Below, one piece after another: positions 17,462-26,442 of a DNA stretch of 64,000 nucleotides. Source of the stretch: Streptomyces ferrugineus (GTDB taxonomy: Bacteria; Actinomycetota; Actinomycetes; Streptomycetales; Streptomycetaceae); NCBI RefSeq assembly GCF_015160855.1, contig NZ_CP063373.1:4588001-4652000 (forward strand), in the 5' to 3' direction. Within the stretch, counting starts at the first letter, position 1, and every line of letters starts with the position of its first letter. Position numbers and translations under genes: made by a program. The notes beneath the pieces were generated by a model. It had not been told where the DNA came from. It saw nothing but the letters and a program-made list of their open reading frames with translations, and made no database searches.

Positions 17462-19129
17462 TCACCGGCGGTAGATCGTGATCGAATGACCGACCGTGTC
17501 GACCGGCCGACTGCTGTCGATCAGTTCGGCCAGCCGCCCGGTCGCCTTGGCCACCGACGAGGCGGACACGACGAGCAGCCCGCGCACCTCGTCGGCGGGG
17601 ACCTCGCGCGGATCGGCGGCGCGGATCCCGTAGTGGGACGGCACCCCGCTGCCCTTGTACACCAGCCAGATCCGCTCGCCCCGGTACCGCTCGCGCAGCC
17701 GGTCGGCGAGCCTGCCCAGGTCCTGGCCCCAGTCGACATTCGAGTCGTGCAGCCGCAGACGGGTCTTCGCCGGACCGCCGAACGCCTCGTTGGAGTACGG
17801 CAGATAGTAGGGGTACGTCCGCAGTGAGCTCACCGCGACGAACAGCACCAGCGCCCCGGCCGCGACCGGCGCCCACCGCCATCGCACCGCGAGCACACAA
17901 CCCGCCGCCACCGCCAGGAACATCGGCACGAACACGGCGTAACGCGTGCCGAAGTCCCGCGACCCCAGCATGGCCGCGCCCAGCAGCACGGCGGCCGGAA
18001 GCAGCAGATACGGTGCCACGGGCCGCAGCCCCCGCACGGCCACCACGGTGACGGCGCCCGCCGCCCACAGGGCGAGCATGCCGAGCGGTGTCTTCACCAG
18101 CAGCGCGGCCGGCAGGTAGTACCAGAGCGAGCCCGTGTAGAGCCGCCCGAACAGAAAGCCCTCCCACGGGTGGTTCTCGAAGCGGAACTGGACCCGCATC
18201 CCGTCCCGGTACGCCTCCGGGAACGGCAGCAGGTCCACGGCGAGCCCGCGCAGCCCGCGCACCACGGGAACGGGCTGCTCCGGCGCCCAGCGCAGCCGCG
18301 GATCGACCACCAGATACGACGCCCACACGACGGCGATCGCAACCAGCGTCACGACACCCGCGCCGACGGCGGCCCGCCCCAGCGCCCGGCGACGCGACTC
18401 GGCGGGCACGCGCGCGCACCACACCGACAGCCCGGCGAGCGCGGCCAGCACCGGGACCGCCGCCAGCGTGCTCATCTTCGTCGCCAGGGCAGCGCCCAGC
18501 GCCACCCCGGCCAACGGCACATACAGCCGGGGCCGGTGACGGGCCCGCCACAGCAGCCACACCGCCGTCAGCACGAACCCGGCCGCCGGCACGTCCAGCG
18601 TCGCGAGCGAGCCGTGCGCGATGACGTCGGGGGAGAAGGCGTACAGCCCGAGTGCCACCAAACCCCCCACCGACCCGGCGAGTTCACGGGCGAAGGCGAA
18701 CACGATCAGCCCGAACCCGAGTGTCAGGGCGATCACGGGCAGCCGGGCGAAGAGCATCAGGCGCCAGGGGTCGTTCCCGGACTCGTACAGCAGATGCCGC
18801 CCCAACCGGCCCTGGTCGCCGGTGAACGAGGGATCGACCTGTGGATCGGCCAGCGCCACCCCCACGCCGACGACCAGCTTGCCCAGCGGCGGATGCTCGG
18901 GATTGTGGACCACGCGGTGCTCGTGGAGGTACTCGGCCGCCGTGCCGACGTAGACGGGCTCGTCGATCGTCGGCGTCTGCTGGACGGCGGTCGTGACCAT
19001 CGCCACGGCCATCTGGCCGAGCAGCACGGCCACCAGGAGGGGCACGAGCCACCGCCCGACGGGCCGCCGCGCGGGGCGGGTGTCGGGGAGCGCCCGCGAG
19101 GCCGGGGCCGCCTGCTGTTCGAGCGTCAT
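17462..19129 (-). CDS. GT39/ArnT-like membrane glycosyltransferase
   Basis: A 555-aa polytopic protein with about 11-12 membrane segments. The first periplasmic loop has TPTIDEPVYVG and NPEHPPLGK, the acidic and HPP features of dolichyl-phosphate-mannose-type (PMT/ArnT) transferases that use lipid-linked sugars. A soluble C-terminal part (LHDSNVDWGQDLGRLADRL) is also typical of this group. It probably adds a sugar to a cell-envelope protein or lipid; the acceptor is unknown. ATG 19129 has GGAG 6 bases upstream; earlier in-frame ATGs up to 19195 have none. Confidence 0.8.
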   Translation of the reverse strand: MTLEQQAAPASRALPDTRPARRPVGRWLVPLLVAVLLGQMAVAMVTTAVQQTPTIDEPVYVGTAAEYLHEHRVVHNPEHPPLGKLVVGVGVALADPQVDPSFTGDQGRLGRHLLYESGNDPWRLMLFARLPVIALTLGFGLIVFAFARELAGSVGGLVALGLYAFSPDVIAHGSLATLDVPAAGFVLTAVWLLWRARHRPRLYVPLAGVALGAALATKMSTLAAVPVLAALAGLSVWCARVPAESRRRALGRAAVGAGVVTLVAIAVVWASYLVVDPRLRWAPEQPVPVVRGLRGLAVDLLPFPEAYRDGMRVQFRFENHPWEGFLFGRLYTGSLWYYLPAALLVKTPLGMLALWAAGAVTVVAVRGLRPVAPYLLLPAAVLLGAAMLGSRDFGTRYAVFVPMFLAVAAGCVLAVRWRWAPVAAGALVLFVAVSSLRTYPYYLPYSNEAFGGPAKTRLRLHDSNVDWGQDLGRLADRLRERYRGERIWLVYKGSGVPSHYGIRAADPREVPADEVRGLLVVSASSVAKATGRLAELIDSSRPVDTVGHSITIYRR

Positions 19130-19216
19130 CATCCGCTCCACGGTGCCGTGCCGGCGGGAGCTGATCCGGAGCCGGCCCATGGGCCTACTCTGCATCAGCT
19201 CCCGCCCGGGACACCG

Positions 19217-21139
19217 TTACCGCTTCAGGAGTCGTACCGACAGACCTTCCGTCGTGTAGACGGGTACGGCCCGCAGCGTGTCGGAGTTCAGCTCCACCCG
19301 GTCGAACCGGCCGCGCAGCCGTCGCGCCTCGATCACCGCGACCGTGGTTCCCGCGACCGGCGGCCGCTCTGCGTCGAGCCGCAGCGACAGCACGCCGCCC
19401 CGGCCCAGCACGGCCCGGCCGGCCACCTCGAGTGCCGGACCGTGGTTCTTGCGCAGCAGCAGCTCCAGCCGTGTCTCGCCCTTCTGGACGTACGAGCCGC
19501 GCACCCGCAGCACCTTGTCCGCGCGGAGCGTGCCGCCCGTCACCCGCACATCGCCCTGGCCGAGGGCGTTGGCGGACGCGGCGACCAGCACGCCGCCCTC
19601 GACGGCCGTGCCGCCGTGGTACCGGTTGTGCCCGGTCAGGGTGAGCGTGCCGGTGCCGCGCTTGGTCAGTCCGCCCTCGCCGCGGATGTCGTTGCGCCAG
19701 GTGTCGGCCGCGCCGAAGCCGTCGGCCGCCGCGTCCAGCGTGACGGTCACGTCGGAGTCGAAGGCGCCGTAACCGTCCGCCGCCGCGAACAGGTCGAGCC
19801 GGCCCCACTGCTCGGGTCCGTCCAGCAGGACGTACCCGGCGCGCAGCGCGGTCGTGCGCAGCACCTCGCGGCGCTGGGCCGCCGTCAGATACGGCTGCCG
19901 CGTCTCCAGCAGCACCTCGGCGCCCTTCGGCACCGTCAGGGCCTTGTCGCGGCCGTGCCGGGCCAGGATGTACGTCAGCTTGGGCCGCACCGTACGGGCG
20001 TTGGCGTCCCGGTCGGCGTAGGGGTCGGTGTCGGTGCCGGCCGAGTGGGCGTAGGCGTACAGGGTGTCGGCCGTCGTGCCGGTCCGCTCCTGGAAGTAGG
20101 CGAGGGCCTGGGCCCGTGCCGCTGTCTTGAGCTCGGCGTTCGCCGGGTCGGCCAGCGCGGCGGCGGCCAGGGCGGTGGCCATGACGCGGCCGCCGATGAC
20201 GTCGACCGCGGAGTGCATGCCGGACACGATGCGGTCGTGGCTGAGGTCGAACGCCCGGGTCACCATCTCCTGGAAGCGCTCGGGCACGGCGTACGCGTAG
20301 GCCAGGGCCGCCAGGTGGAGGGCGTTGGTGTGACCGCTGGGGAAACCGCCGTCCTCGGCCGGGTCGGTGGAGCGCTGCCGCAGCAACTGCGGGGCGACGA
20401 CCACCTTCGAGTCGTACACCGGGTAGCCGAAGGCGTCCGTCCGTCCGGTGTCGACGACCTCGCTGTCCTCGTTCATGCGCCACGGACGCGGGTACTGGTA
20501 GGAGAACTTGGCGGGGTTGCTGGAGGCGAACGGCCCACGCACCGTGTTGACCAGCGTGGCGACCCGGCCGAGCGCCGAGTCGGTGGAGCCCGCGCCGGTC
20601 GCGGATCCGGCGGGGGCGTCGGCGGGCACCGAGTCGCTGATCTTGCCCGCGGGGGTGCCGTCCGGTGCCTCGGTGATGGAGGTGACCGCCTTGGCGCCCG
20701 CCTTGTACAGCTCGGCCAGCGGGCCGAGCCCGTCGATCACGGAGTAACTCTGGTGCTGGCGGTCGGTGATGAACGCCCGCTTCGCCTCCGCCTCGGTGCG
20801 CCGTGCCGTGATGCGCGCGCTGTAGGTCATGTTGGCGCGCAGCACCTCGGGCATCAGCGGCGTGCCCGTGTCCCAGGAGCCGCCGGTCTTCCACACGTTC
20901 GCGAAGCCGCCGAGGATCCGGACCACGGCGTTGGTCTCGGGCGTCTGGTTCGCGACGACGTTGGTCTTGTAGTCGTCGACGAACGTGGCGGCGTTCGTGG
21001 CGGCCTTGGCGTCGGCGGCGGGGAGCCAGCCGGCGACGGCGGGGACGGCCAGCAGGGCCGCACCGCCTCCGACGGAGGCGGTCAGAAAGCGCCTTCTATT
21101 GATGGACGGGGTGGCGTGGCCCTCGGCGGGTGACGACAT
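19217..21139 (-). CDS. Tat-exported PAP2-family phosphatase with autotransporter-like repeat
   Basis: A 640-aa protein. The N-terminus has a twin-arginine signal (NRRRFLTASVGGG, about 14-26). Residues about 200-360 hold the PAP2/class A acid phosphatase site: K-x6-RP (KFSYQYPRP), PSGHT, and SHDRIVSGMHSAVD. The C-terminal third is beta-rich and contains one autotransporter-type beta-strand repeat (LTKRGTGTLTLTGHNRYHGG), a module mostly known from Gram-negative secreted proteins. It is probably an extracytoplasmic phosphatase; vanadium haloperoxidase is the structural alternative. AAAGAGG precedes the ATG. It stands alone on the minus strand. Confidence 0.85.
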   Translation of the reverse strand: MSSPAEGHATPSINRRRFLTASVGGGAALLAVPAVAGWLPAADAKAATNAATFVDDYKTNVVANQTPETNAVVRILGGFANVWKTGGSWDTGTPLMPEVLRANMTYSARITARRTEAEAKRAFITDRQHQSYSVIDGLGPLAELYKAGAKAVTSITEAPDGTPAGKISDSVPADAPAGSATGAGSTDSALGRVATLVNTVRGPFASSNPAKFSYQYPRPWRMNEDSEVVDTGRTDAFGYPVYDSKVVVAPQLLRQRSTDPAEDGGFPSGHTNALHLAALAYAYAVPERFQEMVTRAFDLSHDRIVSGMHSAVDVIGGRVMATALAAAALADPANAELKTAARAQALAYFQERTGTTADTLYAYAHSAGTDTDPYADRDANARTVRPKLTYILARHGRDKALTVPKGAEVLLETRQPYLTAAQRREVLRTTALRAGYVLLDGPEQWGRLDLFAAADGYGAFDSDVTVTLDAAADGFGAADTWRNDIRGEGGLTKRGTGTLTLTGHNRYHGGTAVEGGVLVAASANALGQGDVRVTGGTLRADKVLRVRGSYVQKGETRLELLLRKNHGPALEVAGRAVLGRGGVLSLRLDAERPPVAGTTVAVIEARRLRGRFDRVELNSDTLRAVPVYTTEGLSVRLLKR

Positions 21140-21309
21140 GCGTGCCTCTTTCGAAGGTCTACGGCCCTACGGCCGGACAGGAGATCGAAGTAATCGACTC
21201 GACCGTATGGAGCGCGGGAGACTCATGAGGCGCAAGGGATCGAGTCCTACGAGCGAAGATCTACGGGCGAGTTGTGTCGGACCCGGGATGGCCCGGCGTC
21301 CGACAGGTG

Positions 21310-22209
21310 TCACACAAGTGAACGGGCGAGTGCTACGGCCCCGTCGACCGGCGGCAGTTCCAGGGGGCGCGGCACGGCCCCCGGCACGCGGTCGGCGAGC
21401 GCGGCGGCGAACGCCTCGTACAGGACGGACTGCGCGAGGATCGTGCTGCCCGCCACCACGACGTCGTCCACCGGGACCCCGCGCGAGGCGAGTTGCCCGA
21501 CCAGTGCGGCCAGGGAGCGGCCACCCTCGTCGATCACCGCGCGCGCGAGCGGCGAACCGGCCTCGGCGGCCGCGAACACCACCGGCGCATGCCGGCCCCA
21601 CTGTGCGGAGACGTCCTCGGCGCCCTCCAGCGCCGCGCCCAGAGCGGGCACTTCGGCGACCTGGAACGCGTCGAGGAGCCCGCGCGCGAGTGCGTCGGGC
21701 TCCTCACCGAGGTCGTGCGCCGCCCATACGGCCCGTGCCGCCTCGCGGACCAGACCGGCCGAGCCGCCCTCGTCGCCGAGGACCGCGCCCCAGCCGCCGA
21801 CCTGGACCGGGCTGCCGTCCGGCAGCCGGCCCACCGCGACGGATCCGGTGCCGGCGACCAGGCCGACCCCCTTGTCCAACCCGGCGGCGGGGACGAGCAG
21901 TTCGGCGTCGCCCACCACCAGCGCGGGCGCGTCGAAGTGGAGTTGCAGAGCGGTGCGGAGCTGGGCGCACTGACGGGGCGTCTCGCAGGCGTGCCCGCCC
22001 ACGGCGAGCGCGGACGGGCGGGTGCCCCTCGGCAGGGCGTCGGCGACCAGCGCGGCCAGCCAGCCGGCGGCGGCCACCGGGTCGTGCGGCCGCCAGCCGC
22101 TGCTGGTGCGGACGTGATCGGCGACCAGGGCGTCGCCCGCACGGGCGCGCAGCTGCGTCTTGGTGCCGCCCACGTCGATACCGACCACGAGGGGCGTCGA
22201 TTCCTGCAC
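21310..22209 (-). CDS. BadF/BadG-type sugar kinase (N-acetylglucosamine kinase-like)
   Basis: A 299-aa ASKHA-fold ATPase. Features: phosphate-1 loop VVGIDVGGTKTQ (about 7-18), phosphate-2 loop GLVAGTGSVAVGR, and GGWGAVLGDEGGSAG, all typical of the N-acetylglucosamine kinase/BadF branch. It would phosphorylate an imported amino sugar or hexose. The GTG start has GAGGA just upstream. It is divergent from a ROK regulator across a large palindrome and belongs with the importer to the right. Confidence 0.85.
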   Translation of the reverse strand: MQESTPLVVGIDVGGTKTQLRARAGDALVADHVRTSSGWRPHDPVAAAGWLAALVADALPRGTRPSALAVGGHACETPRQCAQLRTALQLHFDAPALVVGDAELLVPAAGLDKGVGLVAGTGSVAVGRLPDGSPVQVGGWGAVLGDEGGSAGLVREAARAVWAAHDLGEEPDALARGLLDAFQVAEVPALGAALEGAEDVSAQWGRHAPVVFAAAEAGSPLARAVIDEGGRSLAALVGQLASRGVPVDDVVVAGSTILAQSVLYEAFAAALADRVPGAVPRPLELPPVDGAVALARSLV

Positions 22210-22310
22210 AGGTCCTCTTTCGTCGTTGCGCAGCGCGATGACGGCGGGCGAACCGTGCCAAGGGCTCCGCTGGGCGTGCCGCTGTGGCGTCATGTCTGTG
22301 CGGCGCCATC

Positions 22311-22348
22311 GTGGCTGGTCGCGCGGTTCCCAGCGCCCCTTTGGGGCA
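22311..22348. repeat. Streptomyces-type intergenic hairpin sequence
   Basis: The sequence GTGGCTGGTCGCGCGGTTCC followed by GCCCC-TTT-GGGGC resembles a short element seen in many Streptomyces intergenic regions. The GCCCC/GGGGC stem is at 22335-22347. Only one copy was noticed in this window. Its role is unknown; it may act as a weak terminator. Confidence 0.4.
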
Positions 22349-22448
22349 CTGCCGGAACCGCCGCGGACTTCGCTCAGGGAACGGGCGTTCAACAATCGGG
22401 AAGCCCCGGGACGGGCCTCGTGCGGAACACGGCAGGCGAGTACCGTGC

Positions 22449-22476
22449 ACTTCGTTAGGAAGTTAACTAACGAAGT
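22449..22476. promoter_or_regulatory. Large palindromic operator (ACTTCGTTAG-N8-CTAACGAAGT)
   Basis: A perfect inverted repeat with 10-bp arms and an 8-bp AT-rich centre, lying in the 479-bp gap between the sugar kinase and the divergent ROK regulator. It is AT-rich against a very GC-rich background. It is probably the binding site of that ROK protein and would control both directions. Confidence 0.7.
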
Positions 22477-22688
22477 AGGGTGCGCGTCAAGAGGCGCGGA
22501 AACCCGATGCCGAACGACCTTGGCGACCTCGGTGGAGCCGGGGAGTCCGGGGGCGTTCCCGAGTCGTCCGGTGCGTGCTCGCGGCGTGGGCCTTTGGCCG
22601 GTGCGCGAGACTGCGAGCCGGGCGGTGCTGGAGCGCGCCCGGACTTCTCCGGCGCCGCCCGGCCGTCGCAGCACCACCTGGGGAGAGC

Positions 22689-23810
22689 ATGGACCTGAGC
22701 GAGAGCGCGCGTGCGGTGTTCGCCGTGCTGGCCGCGGCCGGCAGCGCGACCCGGCCGCAGCTCGCGAGCCTGGCGGGCCTGTCCAAGCCCACCGTGTCCG
22801 CCGCCGTCGCGGAGCTGGAGAGCGCCCGGCTGGCCGCCCGCTCCGGCACCGCCTCCGGCGGCACGGGCCGCTCCGCCGCCGTCTACGGTCTCGGGCCCGC
22901 CGCCGGGGCGGTGCTCGCCGTGGACCTCGGTCCCGCCCTCACCCGGGTGCGTGGCTGCGCCCTGGACGGCACCCTGCTCGCCCAGGCCACCGGGGCCCGG
23001 GAGGAGGCCGCCGACGTGGTGCGCGAGGCACTGGTCGCGCTGCCCGCCGACGCCCCGCTGCGCACCGTCGTGGTCGCCGTCGGCGACGTCACCGCACGCG
23101 AGAAGGAGGGCGCCCGCATGCGCCCCGCCACGGCCAAGGCCGGCCCCGTCTTCGACGCCATGGCCGTCGCCCTGCCGCCGGGCGTTCCCGTCCACCTCGA
23201 GAACAACGTCAACTGCGCCGCGCTCGCCGAACTGCACGAGGGCGCCGCGCGCGGCCGGCGCACCTTCGGCTACCTGCGGATCGGCGTCGGTATCGGCCTC
23301 GGCATCGTGGTCGGCGGTCAGGTGCTGCGCGGAGCCAACGGCGCCGCCGGTGAGCTGGCCCGGCTGCCCTACCCCTGGGACGACGGCCGCGAGCCGCGCC
23401 ACGAGGCCCTGGAGGAGTACATCGGCGCCCGCTCGCTCCTGCGGCGCGCGGCCGAGTCCTGGCCGGACGAGGACGGGCCCTGCCCCCGCACCGCCGAGCA
23501 GCTCTTCGCCCTGGCGGGCCAGGGCCGGTCGGCGGCCCGCGCCGTGATCGGCCGCCATGCCGCCGACGTCGGCCGTCTCGCCGCCGCCGTGACCGCCGTG
23601 CTGGACCCGGGACTGATCGTGCTCGGCGGCAGCACCGGCGCGGACCCGCAGGTGCTGCCCGGTGTGCGGGCGGAACTCGCCCGGCTGAGCTGGCCCACCG
23701 AAGTCGTCAGCAGCACGGTCGGTGACCTCGGCACGGTGGTGGGCGCCGCCCGGCTCGCGGTCACCCGAGGAGTCCAAACCGTGACCGAGACCGCGGGGGC
23801 GAAGGATTGA
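22689..23810 (+). CDS. ROK family transcriptional repressor
   Basis: A 373-aa regulator with a winged helix-turn-helix at about 15-60 (ATRPQLASLAGLSKPTVSAA) and a ROK sugar-binding domain (AVDLGPALTRVRG, ENNVN, GVGIGLGIVVGG). The CxCGxxGC zinc motif is missing, so kinase activity is unlikely. ATG 22689 is preceded by GGGGAG. It sits at the head of a sugar-import and lyase locus and behind a 28-bp palindrome, and most likely represses the locus until its sugar appears. Confidence 0.87.
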   Translation: MDLSESARAVFAVLAAAGSATRPQLASLAGLSKPTVSAAVAELESARLAARSGTASGGTGRSAAVYGLGPAAGAVLAVDLGPALTRVRGCALDGTLLAQATGAREEAADVVREALVALPADAPLRTVVVAVGDVTAREKEGARMRPATAKAGPVFDAMAVALPPGVPVHLENNVNCAALAELHEGAARGRRTFGYLRIGVGIGLGIVVGGQVLRGANGAAGELARLPYPWDDGREPRHEALEEYIGARSLLRRAAESWPDEDGPCPRTAEQLFALAGQGRSAARAVIGRHAADVGRLAAAVTAVLDPGLIVLGGSTGADPQVLPGVRAELARLSWPTEVVSSTVGDLGTVVGAARLAVTRGVQTVTETAGAKD

Positions 23811-24084
23811 CGGCCTCCGACTCGATCTGCCAATGTCCGGACAAGCGCTTTCTGAGTCGGCCGGGACGCCGACTCCGGGTGAGCCTCCCGCCCGTACACG
23901 CAGTACGGCAGCCGCACGAGGGCGTGCTTGTGCGACGACGGCCCTCAGGGCCGGGGATCCCACCCGTCAGGGCGATGCGGCCGGGCGAGGCCGCACCCCC
24001 GGAAAGCGAAATTTCTTGCAAAATGCACCCGTGCCGCGTTGGTCGGCGCCGTGCTCCGTCCCCTACGACGAAAAGGGATCGAAG
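23811..24084. promoter_or_regulatory. Promoter region of the second importer operon
   Basis: This 274-bp gap holds no gene. TGTCCGGACA (23834-23843) is a 10-bp palindrome. Close to the binding-protein gene, GAAATTTC (24008-24015) followed by TTGCAAAATG forms a rare AT-rich patch that may contain the -35 region and an operator. AAAAGGGA before ATG 24085 is the ribosome site. Confidence 0.4.
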
Positions 24085-25407
24085 ATGACCACTGTAGGTG
24101 TGCGGCGCTCCCGCCGACTCGGCCGCGGCGGCATACGTCGCCTGGCTCCCCTCGCTGCCGTGGCCACGGCAGGTGCCCTGCTCCTCTCCGCCTGCGGCTC
24201 TGGATCCGAGTCGGGCGGGACATCCAAGTCGCTGACGTTCTGGATCTCCACGGTTCCGGGGCAGGACGCGGGCTGGAAGAAGATGGTGGCGCAGTACGAG
24301 AAGGAGACCGGCGTCAAGGTCAAGCTCGTCAACATCCCCTACGACGGCTACGCGACGAAGCTGCGCAACTCGGCGCAGGCGAACTCGCTGCCCGACGTGG
24401 CGGCCGTGCCGGCGCTGGACCCGATCTGGTCGAACAAGCTGATCGACCTCAGCGACATCGCCAACAACAAGACCAACAAGATCAACGCCAACTTCGTCGC
24501 CAAGGACTCGTCCGGGAAGGTGCTGTCCATCCCCTCGGACGTCACCGCGTCCGGCATGTTCATCAACAAGTCGCTCTTCGAGAAGGCCGGCGTCTCCTAC
24601 CCGACCTCGCCCGACAAGACCTGGACCTGGACCGAGTTCATCAAGGCGGCGGACGAGGTCCGGGAGAAGACCAAGGCCAAGTACTCCCTGACCTTCGACC
24701 AGTCGCCGTCCCGGCTGCGCGCCATGGTGTACGAGATGGGAGGGAAGTACGTCCACGCCGACGACTCCGGCAAGTTCTCGGTGGACGCGGCGACCAAGAA
24801 GGCCGTGAAGTACTTCGTCGGACTGAACGACGACAAGACCATGCCGAAGTCGGTGTGGACCAGCGGCGCCGACCCGTCGGCCATGTTCCAGAGCGGTGAT
24901 GTCGTCGCCTACTGGTCCGGCGTGTGGCAGGTCGCCGCCTACGCGGAGAGCATCACGAAGTTCGAGTGGGCGAGCGTCCCGACTCCCGCCCAGCCGGTGC
25001 AGGCCAGTGACGTCAACAGCGGCGGCATGACGGTGGGCTTCAACAACAACGCCGACGCGGCCGCCGCCGCGAAGAAGTTCCTGTCCTGGCTGTACGAGCC
25101 GGCCCACTACCAGGCGCTGTGCGAGGCCTCCGGCTTCCTGCCGGTCGAGAGCGGTCTGAACCCGAAGTACCCCTTCAAGTCCGAGGCGGCGCAGGCGGCG
25201 TTCAAGCTCTACAACGAGTCCATCCCGCTCTACGACCCGATCTCCGGCTACTTCAACACCGCGCAGACGAACTGGGTGCTGAAGGGCAAGAGCCTCGCCG
25301 ACGACCCGACCAAGGCGGAGCTCGGCAAGGCGATCAACGGCGAGCAGTCGGCCGACCAGGCCCTGCAGAACATCGTGGACGGCTACAACCAGCAGGTCGG
25401 CGGCTGA
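24085..25407 (+). CDS. ABC sugar transporter solute-binding lipoprotein
   Basis: A 440-aa family 1 substrate-binding protein. A long basic N-terminus leads to the lipobox LSAC, with the lipid-modified Cys at residue 37. Mature features typical of the family include LTFWISTVPGQDAGW, LPDVAAVPALDPIW and VVAYWSGVWQVAAY. It delivers an unknown sugar or oligosaccharide to the two permeases that follow. The operon then continues into two large toroid enzymes, suggesting the ligand is a product of polysaccharide cleavage. Confidence 0.92.
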   Translation: MTTVGVRRSRRLGRGGIRRLAPLAAVATAGALLLSACGSGSESGGTSKSLTFWISTVPGQDAGWKKMVAQYEKETGVKVKLVNIPYDGYATKLRNSAQANSLPDVAAVPALDPIWSNKLIDLSDIANNKTNKINANFVAKDSSGKVLSIPSDVTASGMFINKSLFEKAGVSYPTSPDKTWTWTEFIKAADEVREKTKAKYSLTFDQSPSRLRAMVYEMGGKYVHADDSGKFSVDAATKKAVKYFVGLNDDKTMPKSVWTSGADPSAMFQSGDVVAYWSGVWQVAAYAESITKFEWASVPTPAQPVQASDVNSGGMTVGFNNNADAAAAAKKFLSWLYEPAHYQALCEASGFLPVESGLNPKYPFKSEAAQAAFKLYNESIPLYDPISGYFNTAQTNWVLKGKSLADDPTKAELGKAINGEQSADQALQNIVDGYNQQVGG

Positions 25408-25530
25408 GCGTAGACCGGCGGGCCCGGGCGGCGGGGTCGAGGACACCGCCGCCCGGCCTCGGGCCCCCACGTGATGCCGGGCTCATGGCCTGAGCCCAGG
25501 AACCCATTCCACCAGCACGGAGTCAGGAAG

Positions 25531-26442
25531 ATGACAAAACGCGCCTCGGACGTGTCCGTGAGCCCGCCCAGGAGACGCAGTAAGTACACCCTTGCGCCGC
25601 TCGTCCTCATCTCGGCGAATGTCGTGCTCTTCGCGCTGTTCTTCGCCTGGCCGGCGGTGATCGGGCTCGTCTACTCCTTCACGAACTACACGGGCGTAGG
25701 GGCGTTCCAGTTCGTCGGGCTGGACAACTACCAGAACCTGTCCGGGGACTCCACCTTCTACGACGCGCTGAGCCGGACGCTGCTGTACACCGTGCTCTTC
25801 GTTCCGCTGAACTTCGTGTTCTCGCTGCTCATCGCCAACGTGCTGGTGAGCAGGCACGCCAAGGGCGCGTCGGTCGCCCGCGTCTTCTTCTTCATCCCGT
25901 GGCTGCTGTCGCCCATCATCGTGGGCGTCCTGTGGCGGTGGCTGTTCGGTGAGAACTTCGGACTGGTCAACTACCTCATCGAGAAACTCGGCGGAAGCGC
26001 CGTTCCGTGGCAGTCGAACGCGGACCTGTCGCTGATGGTGGTGGTCGTGGCGGCGTCCTGGGCCTGGACGGGCTTCTCCATGCTGCTGTTCATCGCGGCG
26101 ATCAAGAACGTACCGGCGTCCTACTACGAGGCGGCCGCGCTCGACGGCGCCGGTCCGTGGCGCCAGTTCATCAGCATCACACTGCCGAGCATCGCGCCCA
26201 CTTCCTTCATCGTCATCCTGCTCAACACGATCCACGCGATGAAGGAGTACCCGCTGTTCGCCTCCCTCAACAACGGCGGACCCGGAACGTCGAACAACCT
26301 GCTTGTCCAGTACATCTACCAGACCGGCTTCAAATCGGGCCAGATCGGCTACGCGAGCGCCGCGTCGTTCGTGCTCATGCTCATCCTGATGGCCGTCGCG
26401 ATCATCCAGATGATCGTCAACCGGCGGGTGGAGAACCGATGA
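25531..26442 (+). CDS. ABC sugar transporter permease (MalF-like)
   Basis: A 303-aa membrane protein with six predicted helices and the EAA loop YYEAAALDGAG. ATG 25531 follows GGAG at a good distance. It ends overlapping the next permease gene by 4 bases (ATGA), so the two are translationally coupled. Confidence 0.92.
   Translation: MTKRASDVSVSPPRRRSKYTLAPLVLISANVVLFALFFAWPAVIGLVYSFTNYTGVGAFQFVGLDNYQNLSGDSTFYDALSRTLLYTVLFVPLNFVFSLLIANVLVSRHAKGASVARVFFFIPWLLSPIIVGVLWRWLFGENFGLVNYLIEKLGGSAVPWQSNADLSLMVVVVAASWAWTGFSMLLFIAAIKNVPASYYEAAALDGAGPWRQFISITLPSIAPTSFIVILLNTIHAMKEYPLFASLNNGGPGTSNNLLVQYIYQTGFKSGQIGYASAASFVLMLILMAVAIIQMIVNRRVENR

Noticed and set aside
18170..21133. A 987-codon open frame on the plus strand opposite the glycosyltransferase and PAP2 genes
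   Set aside because: It is antisense to two well-supported genes, is rich in Arg/His/Gly/Pro with no domain motifs, and arises from GC bias of the third codon position.
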